Assembly (NCBI GenBank): GCA_013696185.1
Contig: JACCZA010000031.1
Location: forward strand, 1 to 20,694
Origin: Actinomycetota bacterium
GTDB taxonomy: Bacteria; Actinomycetota; Thermoleophilia; Gaiellales; Gaiellaceae
Length of the DNA stretch: 20,694 nucleotides
Direction of reading: 5' to 3'
The position numbers were made by a program, and so were the translations under genes. How positions within the stretch are numbered: position 1 is the first letter of the stretch; each line of letters begins with the position of its first letter. This document shows, piece after piece, positions 7,558-15,873 of the stretch. The notes below the pieces were generated by a model. That model made no database searches, was not told where the DNA came from, and worked only from the letters and a program-made list of their open reading frames with translations.

Positions 7558-7797
7558 GTGGACGAATGGCTCGCCGCCGCGCGTGACCTCGTGGCCCGAA
7601 GAGCCGGGGTCCCTCCCGAGCGGCTCGAGCTCGACGACGAGGCTGTCGTGACGCTGCTCGATCTCGCCCGCGTCGCCGCGCACGAGAGCGGGGAGCGGAC
7701 GAACGCGCCGCTCCTCTGCTACCTGGTCGGCCTCGCGGCGCGGGACGGGGCACCCCTCGGCGAGCTCGCAGACGCCGTCCTGCGCGCCCCACCGTAG
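7558..7797 (+). CDS. Small DUF6457-type protein associated with Mo-cofactor genes
   Basis: A 79-residue helical protein starting VDEWLAAARDLVARRAG, with VVTLLDLARVAAHESGERTNAPLLCYLVGLAA in the middle. This pattern resembles my recollection of DUF6457, a small actinobacterial domain that occurs next to or fused with MobA. Function is unknown; a role in Mo-cofactor handling is inferred from company only. The GTG start is set by the MDEWL-like beginning of the family and by a -10-like TAGCCT 7 bases upstream. The open frame runs back to 6994, but that part is antisense to fdhD. The gene lies between fdhD (divergent) and the fused diaphorase gene (65 bases downstream, same strand). Confidence 0.68.
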   Translation: MDEWLAAARDLVARRAGVPPERLELDDEAVVTLLDLARVAAHESGERTNAPLLCYLVGLAARDGAPLGELADAVLRAPP

Positions 7798-7849
7798 GTC
7801 TCGGAGGTGCACCGACTGGTGAGGCGGGTGCCCCGGGACGCCTGAAGCG

Positions 7850-7855
7850 TACGAT
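7850..7855 (+). promoter_or_regulatory. Predicted -10 box of the fdh structural operon
   Basis: TACGAT is followed by exactly 7 bases and then the GTG start at 7863, so the transcript would begin at or next to the start codon. There is no purine-rich ribosome site before the GTG, which agrees with a leaderless message. No clear -35 box is seen. Confidence 0.4.
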
Positions 7856-7862
7856 CCCGCGG

Positions 7863-9433
<1,571 letters not shown>

Positions 9434-9434
<1 letters not shown>

Positions 9435-12130
9435 TGGTCAAGTTCTCGCTCGACGGCAAGACCGTCAGTGCCCCGGAGGGCGAGCTGCTCGTCTATGCGG
9501 CGGCGCGCCACGGCGTCTTCATCCCGACGCTCTGCCACGACGAGAAGCTCGATCCCTACGGCGGATGCCGCATGTGCGTCGTCGACGTGGAGGGCTCGCC
9601 GCGCCCGCTGCCGGCGTGCGCGACGCGGGTCACGGCCGGGCTCGCAGTGTCGACGAACAGCTCCGTGCCGCAGTACAGGAAGACGCTGACCGAGATGCTC
9701 CTCAGCGAGCACCTGAACGCGAACCCGGGCGGGCGGCCGAACGAGCTGCTCGACATGGCGGAGGAGCTCGGGGCGGCGGCGCCGCTGATCCTCCCCGACG
9801 CCAAGCGGGAGCCCTACGAGGACCGCAACCGCCTGATGGGCTACGACCCGGACGCCTGCATCCTCTGCAACCGCTGCGTGCGCTACACGCAGGAGGTGAT
9901 GCAGTGCTCGGCGCTCTCGCTCGAGGGTCGAGGCCCGACGGCGCGCATCGTGCCGACGCACGGCCACTCCTGGCTCGACACCGAGTGCGAGCTCTGCGGC
10001 GGCTGCCTGTCGACCTGCCCCACCGGCGCGATCTACGAGAAGTTCCACGAGGGCGCGCCCCCGCAGCACGAGCGCTCGCTGGACCAGGTCAAGTCGACCT
10101 GCACCTTCTGCGGCGTCGGCTGCCAGATCGACCTCCACGTCGATCCGGCGACGAAGCGGATCGTCAAGGTCACATCCGATCCGGGCTACGTCTCGAACGA
10201 GGGCAACCTCTGCGTCAAGGGCCGCTTCGCCTTCAACTTCGTCCACCACCCGGACCGGCTGACCCAGCCGCTCGTGCGCGGCGAGGACGGCGAGCTCCAT
10301 CCGACGAGCTGGGACGACGCGCTCCGCGTCGCCGCAGAGGGCCTCAGGGGGGTGAAGGAGCGACACGGCCCGCAGGCGATCGGCGTTCTCGCCTCGGCGC
10401 GGCTCACGATGGAGGAGAACTTCCTGCTGCAGAAGCTCGCGCGGACGGCGCTCGAGACGCACTCGATCCACTCCTGCGAAGCCACCTGACACGCGCCGAC
10501 TCTTTACGGCCTGGTCAGGTCGTTGGGCAGGGGGGCCACCACCAACTCGATCCCCGAGATCGAGAACTGCAAGTTCATGCTCGTGATCGGCTCGAACACG
10601 ACCGAGGCGCACCCGGTGCTGGCCCTGCGGATGAAGAAGGCGGTGCGCAAGGGCGCGACGCTCGTCGTCGCCGACCCACGCAAGATCTGGCTGACGAAGC
10701 TCGCCAAGCGCCACCTGCAGCTCCGGCCGGGGTCCGACGTCTGGCTCCTGAACGCGATCATGCACGTGATCCTCGAGGAGGGATTGCAGGACGAGGACTA
10801 CATCCGCGAGTACACCGAGGACCTCGATGCGGTGCGCGAGGTCGTCGCGCGCTACACGCCCGAGCAGGCGGAGCAGGTGACGGGCGTCCCGGCGGCCGAC
10901 ATCGTCGCCACCGCCCGCGAGTACGCGGGCGAGCGCAAGGCGGCGATCTTCTACACGCTCGGGATCACGGAGCACGCCTGCGCGATCGACAACATCTGGT
11001 CGCTCTCGAACCTCGTGCTGATGACCGGCCACCTCGGCTACGAGTCGACGGGCCTGAACGCGCTCCGCGGTCAGAACAACGTGCAGGGGCTGAACGACGC
11101 GGGTGCCAACCCCACGTACTTCCCTGGCTACCAGACGATCGACGAGGAGAACCGCCGCAAGTTCTCCGAGGCCTGGGGCGTGCCGATACCCGAGCGGCCC
11201 GGCTACCGGCTCGACCAGATGATGTCGGGCCTCCACGACGGCCGCGTCCGCGCGCTCTACCTCGTCGGCGAGAACCCCGCGCACACCGAGCCGAACGCCC
11301 ACCACGTCGAGGAGGGCCTCGGCAAGCTCGAGTTCGTTGTCGCGCAGGACCTCTTCCTGAACGAGACCTCACGCGCGCACGCGAACGTCGTCTTCCCCGC
11401 CTCGAGCTTCGCCGAGAAGGACGGCACCTTCACGAACACCGAGCGCAGGGTGAACCGGGTGCGGAAGGCAGTGCCGTGTCCGGGCGAGGCGCGGGAGGAC
11501 TGGCGGATCGTCGTCGACCTGGCGCGGGCGCTCGGGGCGCGCTGGCCCGAGTACCGCACGTCCGAGGACGTCTGGAACGAGTTCGCCGACCTCTCCCCCA
11601 ACTGGTCCGGCATCCGCTACGACCGCATCGAGGAGGTCGGCCTGCAGTGGCCGTGCACCGACAGGGAGCACCCCGGCTCGCCGTACCTCTACGCAGACCG
11701 ACCGGCGCGGGCGAGCGGGCGCGGCAAGTTCTACCCCGTCGAGTACAAGCCGCCGATCGAGCAGCCGGACTCGGAGTTCCCGTTCGTGCTCTCGACCGGA
11801 CGGACGCTCTACCACTACAACTCGGCGACGATGACCATGCGCGAGCCGGGCGTGCTCGACAAGCAGGAGGACCCCTTCGTCGAGATCAACCCCGAGGACG
11901 CCGTCGCGCTCGGGATCCGCGAGGGCGACTGGGTGCGGCTCGTGTCGCGCCGGGGCGACCTCGAGGCGCGCGCGGCGATCGGCGAGCGCGTCTTCCCCGG
12001 CCTCGTCTGGATGGCGCTCCACTTCGCGCAGGCGAAGGTGAACTGGCTCACGCACGACGTCGGCGACCCGCTGATCGGAACGCCCGAGTACAAGGTCTGC
12101 GCCGTCCGCCTCGAGCCGGTCGCGCCGTAG
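9434..12130 (+). CDS. fdhA: Selenocysteine-containing NAD-dependent formate dehydrogenase, catalytic subunit
   Basis: Read through an in-frame TGA at 10487-10489, this is one protein of 898 residues. In order: an N-terminal [2Fe-2S] domain (C34, C45, C48, C62); two [4Fe-4S] sets (C142/145/148/158 and C185/188/191/195); and the Mo-bis-MGD domain with its own [4Fe-4S] set (C223/226/230/260), a predicted Sec352 as Mo ligand, and a C-terminal cofactor-binding domain from about residue 780. The junction reads CEAT-U-HAPTLYGLVRSLG, matching the UHGPSVAGLHQSVG type of E. coli FdhF, with the conserved histidine after Sec. LRGQNNVQG lies further on. The enzyme oxidises formate to CO2 in the cytosol, electrons leaving through the diaphorase subunit. 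The His-Cys3 cluster site of related N-terminal domains keeps H93 but lacks its cysteines. Gene callers would split this gene; the apparent second start (ATG 10523) is internal. Confidence 0.9.
10487..10489 (+). other. Predicted selenocysteine codon (in-frame TGA) in fdhA
   Basis: The TGA stands exactly where formate dehydrogenases have Sec or Cys as Mo ligand and is followed at once by HAPT. The frame is unbroken on both sides and the sequence after it is conserved FDH sequence for over 540 codons, which argues against a true stop or a frameshift. Confidence 0.88.
10502..10527 (+). promoter_or_regulatory. SECIS-like hairpin downstream of the fdhA UGA
   Basis: In the mRNA, ACGGCCU (10506-10512) pairs with AGGUCGU (10517-10523; one G-U pair) and leaves a GGUC apical loop (10513-10516). 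After a U-U mismatch, CUU (10502-10504) pairs with GGG (10525-10527) through two G-U pairs and one C-G pair. The loop begins 23 bases after the UGA. E. coli fdhF also presents GGUC at its SECIS apex, with a slightly shorter distance (18 bases). This hairpin would recruit SelB with Sec-tRNA at the UGA. Confidence 0.72.
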
Positions 12131-12141
12131 AGGCCCGCCCG

Positions 12142-12894
12142 TTGCCCGAGGCGGACTCACTCAGCCCGGAGGCCGTCGAGCCGCTCCTGCAGGGCAGGCT
12201 GGGGCGCCCGTACCTCTACCGCGAGCGCTGCGAGTCGACCCAGCTCCTGCTCGGGGACGAGCTCGGGGAGGGGGCCGCCGCGGTCTGCGAGGAGCAGACG
12301 GAAGGCCGCGGGCGGCTGGGCCGCAGCTGGCAGGCTCCGGCCGGCACCGCCGTCCTCTGCTCCGTCCTCCTGCGCCCGCCCGAGGGCCGCCGCCTGGCCG
12401 AGCTCTCCCTCGTGGGGGGGATCGCCGCCGCCGACACGGTCGAGCAGGCGCTCGGGCTCGCCGTGCAGATCAAGTGGCCGAACGACGTGATGGTCAACCG
12501 CTGCAAGGTCGCCGGCGTGCTCGCCGAGGCGCGCTCCGGCGCGGTCTCGCTCGGGATCGGGCTCAACGTCAACCAGACGCGCTCGGAGCTCCCTGAAGAC
12601 GGGTCCGGAGAGGCCGGGTCGCTGCGGACGATCGACGGCGTCCGGCGGGAGCGGGCGGCGCTCCTCGCGGAGCTCCTCTCGGCGCTCGAGCGCGCCTACG
12701 ACGGCTGGCTCACGGGCGGACTCGGCCTCCTCTACGACTCGCTCGCCCCGCGCGACTTCCTGCGCGGCCGCCGCGTCGCCGTCGACGGAGCGGCCGGCCT
12801 CGCGGTCGGCATCGACCGCTCGGGGCGCCTCGAGGTCGAGGTGGGCGGCGAGCGGCGGCTCGTGGAGAGCGGCCGGATCACCTACGAGCGCTAG
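12142..12894 (+). CDS. birA: Biotin--[acetyl-CoA carboxylase] ligase
   Basis: The 250-residue protein is a class I biotin ligase without the DNA-binding domain. Visible motifs are CESTQ near residue 30, EQTEGRGRLGRSW (residues 51-63, biotinyl-AMP loop), the catalytic KWPNDVMV (residues 111-118), and KVAGVLAEA, followed by a small C-terminal beta domain. It activates biotin with ATP and attaches it to a lysine of carboxylase carrier domains in the cytosol. The TTG at 12142 lies 11 bases after the fdhA stop and is the best start in the short space available; the open frame upstream is a shadow of fdhA. It probably rides on the fdh transcript, though a biotin ligase has no known functional tie to formate dehydrogenase. 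Confidence 0.9.
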   Translation: MPEADSLSPEAVEPLLQGRLGRPYLYRERCESTQLLLGDELGEGAAAVCEEQTEGRGRLGRSWQAPAGTAVLCSVLLRPPEGRRLAELSLVGGIAAADTVEQALGLAVQIKWPNDVMVNRCKVAGVLAEARSGAVSLGIGLNVNQTRSELPEDGSGEAGSLRTIDGVRRERAALLAELLSALERAYDGWLTGGLGLLYDSLAPRDFLRGRRVAVDGAAGLAVGIDRSGRLEVEVGGERRLVESGRITYER

Positions 12895-12935
12895 TAGCAG
12901 TGCAGGCTTCTGAGAATCCGAGACCGGGAGAGAGC

Positions 12936-13142
12936 ATGCCCACGAACGCTGAGCCCGAGGTCCCCGACACACCCGATCCGGGAATCGCCCAGGATCCGGG
13001 CATCCCCGGCTTCGACGTCATCAGCGACGCCCGCGATACCCCGACGACCGACGCCAAGGACCCGTCGGCCGAGCTCCGCGAGCGGCTCGACGATGCCGAC
13101 CGCGAAGGCCACACGACGCTCCCCGAGGAGGACGACGCCTGA
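12936..13142 (+). CDS. Small acidic proline-rich hypothetical protein
   Basis: A 68-residue protein rich in Asp, Glu, Pro and Thr, with a near-repeat (DPGIAQDPGIPG), no cysteine, no signal peptide and no membrane segment, so it is likely disordered and cytosolic. I do not recognise a family. The ATG at 12936 is chosen over the GTG at 12900 because GGGAG (12926-12930) sits 5 bases before it. It follows birA on the same strand with a 41-base gap. Codon use is GC-rich like its neighbours, and the good ribosome site supports that it is real. Confidence 0.55.
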   Translation: MPTNAEPEVPDTPDPGIAQDPGIPGFDVISDARDTPTTDAKDPSAELRERLDDADREGHTTLPEEDDA

Positions 13143-13181
13143 CGCCGGCACGAGAGGGAAGTGTCCTGTCCAGGTCCCGGT

Positions 13182-13196
13182 CGGCGCGGCGCGCCG
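13182..13196. terminator. GC-rich hairpin between converging genes
   Basis: CGGCGC (13182-13187), loop GGC, GCGCCG (13191-13196) form a 6-base-pair perfect stem that two G-U pairs and one more pair can extend. It lies in the 61-base gap between the small acidic protein gene and the BHMT gene, which end towards each other. There is no T-run, so an intrinsic terminator is only a weak call. Confidence 0.3.
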
Positions 13197-13203
13197 GTCC
13201 GCG

Positions 13204-14259
13204 TCAGAGCTTCTCTGCGTACTCGCGGTTCTCGCGCTTGAGGCGCTCGTCGCTGCCGAGGAAGGCGTGCTTCGACATGTCGGCCGAGTAGCGGCTCGCC
13301 GGAGGGGTGCGCCCGAGCGCCTCGGCGACGCTGCGGATGTGGTGCGGGGCGGCCCCGCAGCAGACCCCGAGGTAGCCGACACCGAGGTCGTAGGCAGCTC
13401 GTGCGAAGTCGGCGAGCTCGTAGCGGTTGCACGTGAAGGGGTCGAGCGCCGTCGGAAACGGCCGGCCCTCGGGGAGTCCGTCGTAGTCCGGGTCGCGAAG
13501 CGACTGGAAGCTCGGCTCGCCCTCGTGCGTCCGGTAGGGCACCGGCAGCGCGGCGACGTGTCCGTCGACAGCCTCCCGGATCGCCCGCAAGAGCGGCAGC
13601 ATCGTCCTCGGCCCGCGGATGCAGTTCAGCCCGACGACGTCGGCGCCACGGTCGGCGAGCCGCTTGCACGCCTCCTCGGGCGTCCAGCCCTCGCGCGTCT
13701 CGGGCTCCTGGTGGATGGCGAGGGTGACGACCGCGGGCAGGCCGGCGTCCTTGATCACCTCGAGGGCAATCAGCGCCTCCTCGCCCCACGAGAAGGTCTC
13801 GGCGATCACGAAGTCGACTCCGGCGGCGACCGCCCATTCCACCTGCTCCTCGAACATCGCGCGCACGGCTGCCCGCGACTCCGTGTCCCCGGCGAAGACG
13901 TTCGTGTTGCAGATGTCGCCGGCGAAGAGGGCGTCGCTCTCGGCGGCCACCTCCTTCGCGACCTCGAGCGCCTTGCGGTTGATCGCCTCGAGCAGGTGCT
14001 CCTTGCCGACGATGCGCATCTTCTCGCGGTGGAGGTAGTAGGTGAAGGCCTCCACCACGTCCGAGCCCGCATGGACGAACTCGCGGTGGAGCTGCGCCAC
14101 GAGCTCGGGCTGCTCGAGGACGATCTCCGGCACGAACGCCCCCGCCTGGAGGTAGCCACGCCGCTCGAGCTCGAACAGGTAGCCCTCCGCGCAGATGACC
14201 GGGCCGCGCTCCAGCCGCTCCAGCAGGCCGGGCTTCGTCGGGGCAGCGTCTTGGGCCAT
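13204..14259 (-). CDS. Homocysteine S-methyltransferase family protein, betaine-homocysteine methyltransferase-like
   Basis: The 351-residue protein is a homocysteine-binding TIM barrel with the three zinc ligands of the family: C213 in GLNCIRGP and C300-C301 in GVCCGAAPHHIR. Spacing and N-terminal AEGYLFELERRGYL, HAGSDVVEAFTYY and GDICNTN are close to betaine-homocysteine methyltransferase, whose human ligands are C217, C299 and C300. Such enzymes move a methyl group from glycine betaine (or another methyl donor) to homocysteine, giving methionine and dimethylglycine, in the cytosol. The ATG at 14259 has AGGAG (14266-14270) 6 bases upstream; the extra 65 residues to 14454 are shadow. The nearby sarcosine-oxidase-type operon supports betaine as donor. 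S-methylmethionine is the alternative. Confidence 0.85.
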   Translation of the reverse strand: MAQDAAPTKPGLLERLERGPVICAEGYLFELERRGYLQAGAFVPEIVLEQPELVAQLHREFVHAGSDVVEAFTYYLHREKMRIVGKEHLLEAINRKALEVAKEVAAESDALFAGDICNTNVFAGDTESRAAVRAMFEEQVEWAVAAGVDFVIAETFSWGEEALIALEVIKDAGLPAVVTLAIHQEPETREGWTPEEACKRLADRGADVVGLNCIRGPRTMLPLLRAIREAVDGHVAALPVPYRTHEGEPSFQSLRDPDYDGLPEGRPFPTALDPFTCNRYELADFARAAYDLGVGYLGVCCGAAPHHIRSVAEALGRTPPASRYSADMSKHAFLGSDERLKRENREYAEKL

Positions 14260-14265
14260 CGGTAG

Positions 14266-14270
14266 CTCCT
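14266..14270 (-). promoter_or_regulatory. Ribosome binding site of the BHMT-like gene
   Basis: GAGAGGAGC on the minus strand places AGGAG 6 bases before the ATG at 14259 and decides against the longer reading that starts at 14454. Confidence 0.65.
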
Positions 14271-14341
14271 CTCGGGCGCTCGCGGGCGGTGCGCCGTCGC
14301 CGTCTCTTTGCCGCCCAGGTGCGAGTATCGTGACGTTCGAG

Positions 14342-14384
14342 CCGGAAGGCAACGCAGCCTCTCCGCCCGCAAGGCCCCTTCCGG
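14342..14384. repeat. Inverted repeat in the BHMT/amidotransferase divergent region
   Basis: CCGGAAGG (14342-14349) and CCTTCCGG (14377-14384) form a perfect 8-base inverted repeat around a 27-base centre. A second pair on the minus strand (GGGCGG and CCGCCC, closer to the BHMT start) could fold in the BHMT leader. The region 14260-14431 may hold an operator or a structured leader. I could not match it to a known riboswitch. Confidence 0.4.
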
Positions 14385-14417
14385 ATCGCCGTGATGGCTG
14401 GGCGACGCGCCTTTCAC

Positions 14418-14423
14418 TATCCT
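14418..14423 (+). promoter_or_regulatory. Predicted -10 box of the glutamine amidotransferase gene
   Basis: TATCCT lies 8 bases before the GTG at 14432, so transcription would start almost at the codon. No ribosome site precedes the GTG, which fits a leaderless transcript. No clear -35 box is seen. Confidence 0.4.
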
Positions 14424-14431
14424 CCGCGCCC

Positions 14432-15058
14432 GTGGCCGTCCGGCTCGTCGTCACCGAGGCCGCATCGGCCCTGACGGCCGAGCGAGCCCGCCACTACGAG
14501 CTGATCCGGCAGCGGCTCGAGCGCAGCGCGACCGCGCCCGTGAGGATCACCCACTATCCCGACGTCGAGCGCCTCGACGACACGGCGGTCGTCCTCAGCG
14601 GCTCGAACGCGCCGTGGGCTGCGCACGACCCCGGCGAGCTCGCACGCCTCGGCGAGGCGGTGCTGGCCTTCTCCGGGCCGGTGCTCGGGATCTGCGCGGG
14701 GATGCAGCTCCAGGCGCGCTTCGCCGGCGGAGGCGTCGAGCCCGCCGGCGCGGCCGGCCGGTCGCCGGAGAACGGCTACCTGCAGATCGACGTGACCGAC
14801 GGGCTCGACCTGCTGCGGGGCCTCGCCCCGCAGGCCGTCGTCTTCCAGCACCACACCGACGAGATCGCCGAGCTCCCGGAGTCCTTCGAGGTCCTCGCGC
14901 GGAGCTCGCAGTGCCCGGTGCAGGCGATCGCCGATCGCGGCCGCGGCTGGTTCGGCACCCAGTTCCATCCCGAGGTCTCTGCGCCCGAGCATCCCGCCGG
15001 GGAGAGCGTGCTGCGGAACTTCTTCGTGCTCGCGGGGGTGCGGCGACCCTCTACGTAG
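14432..15058 (+). CDS. Class I glutamine amidotransferase-like protein
   Basis: The 208-residue protein has the triad of class I amidotransferases: nucleophile C88 in GICAGMQ, and H179 and E181 in TQFHPE. The N-terminal domain begins VRLVVTEAASALTAERARHYELI. It is a free-standing domain, so it either passes ammonia to an unseen partner or hydrolyses a gamma-glutamyl bond. Substrate unknown. It is divergent from the BHMT-like gene and near the sox operon, which hints at methylamine metabolism, for example gamma-glutamyl intermediates; this is only a guess. The GTG at 14432 is chosen because the domain begins there and a -10-like box precedes it. Its end overlaps the end of the convergent iclR-type gene by 8 bases. 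Confidence 0.78.
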   Translation: MAVRLVVTEAASALTAERARHYELIRQRLERSATAPVRITHYPDVERLDDTAVVLSGSNAPWAAHDPGELARLGEAVLAFSGPVLGICAGMQLQARFAGGGVEPAGAAGRSPENGYLQIDVTDGLDLLRGLAPQAVVFQHHTDEIAELPESFEVLARSSQCPVQAIADRGRGWFGTQFHPEVSAPEHPAGESVLRNFFVLAGVRRPST

Positions 15059-15821
15059 GGGCGCGCCAGCCGAGCGCGGTCGACACGGTCGCGGCTCGCT
15101 CGCGCAGGGGGACGAGCGCCGAGCGCATGCGTCTGATGCCGAAGCGGGGTGCGGGGCCCTGCAGGCCGAGGATCGCCACGAGCTCCCCGCGGCCGTCCCA
15201 GACGGGCGCTGCGACCGCGTTCAGGTCCTCCTCCCGCTCGCCGACGCACTCCGCCCAGCCGCGCGAGCGGACGAGCTCGAGCTCCGACGCCAGCTCGGCA
15301 CGGGCGGTGATCGTGCGGCTCGTGTAGGCCTCGAGGCGTCCGTTCGGAAGGCTCGTGCCGAAGGCGAGCATCACCTTTCCCGTCGCCGTCGCGTGCAGCA
15401 CGCTCGGCCGCCCGATCTGGGCGACGCTCTGCACCGAGGCCGGGCTCTGGACGAAGTCGACGGTGATCGCCGCCCGCTCGCTCGGGGCCGACAGTGTGGC
15501 CGTCTCGTCGGTCGTGGCGACGAGCGCGTGCAGGTGCGGGCGGGCGAGCTCGCGCAGGTCCAGGCGCTCGAGCACGGCGTTGCCGAGCTGGACGAGGCGG
15601 ACGCCGAGCCGGTAGCGCCCGCTCTCGGCCACGTGCTCCACGAGCCCTGCGGCCGCGAGTGTCGCGAGCAGGCGCGAGACCGTGCTCGCGTTGATCCCCG
15701 TGCGGCGCGCGATCTCGTTCGTCCCGAGCTCGGGGCCGCTCTGCTCGAGCGCGGAGAGGACGTCGAGCGCCCGTGAGACCGAGGCGACGTGGCGGTCCGC
15801 TGGTCGGCCCGTGCGCGCCAT
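15051..15821 (-). CDS. IclR family transcriptional regulator
   Basis: The 256-residue protein has an N-terminal winged helix-turn-helix (residues 12-75: SVSRALDVLSALEQSG, TNEIARRTGINASTVSRLLATLAAAGLVE, YRLG) and a C-terminal ligand-binding domain including SVLHATATGKVMLAF and an ALGLQGPAPR-like end. IclR proteins bind DNA as dimers or tetramers and respond to small carbon compounds. The gene follows soxB on the same strand after 52 bases, so it is probably the last gene of the sox operon and its regulator. Ligand unknown; sarcosine, betaine or dimethylglycine are reasonable guesses. The ATG start begins an MARTGRPADRHVASV leader typical of the family. Confidence 0.92.
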   Translation of the reverse strand: MARTGRPADRHVASVSRALDVLSALEQSGPELGTNEIARRTGINASTVSRLLATLAAAGLVEHVAESGRYRLGVRLVQLGNAVLERLDLRELARPHLHALVATTDETATLSAPSERAAITVDFVQSPASVQSVAQIGRPSVLHATATGKVMLAFGTSLPNGRLEAYTSRTITARAELASELELVRSRGWAECVGEREEDLNAVAAPVWDGRGELVAILGLQGPAPRFGIRRMRSALVPLRERAATVSTALGWRAPT

Positions 15822-15873
15822 GCTCAGTCCGTCGAGCTGGGGCGAGCTCGTGCCGAGGGCTTCCCTCCCGCCA

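Noticed and set aside
10487..10523. fdhA as a pseudogene, or as two genes with a second start at ATG 10523
   Set aside because: The frame is continuous through the TGA, the residues around it match FDH active sites, and no ribosome site precedes 10523. Selenocysteine explains it better.
9565..12141. Long open frame (the first 859 codons of an 1109-codon reading) ahead of birA
   Set aside because: This part is the +2 shadow of fdhA, rich in Arg, Ala and Pro. Only the region from 12142 shows biotin ligase motifs.
14260..14431. SAM-I, SAM-IV, SAH or glycine riboswitch before the BHMT-like gene
   Set aside because: Some short pieces resemble parts of consensus sequences, but no complete set of conserved segments could be found by eye on either strand.
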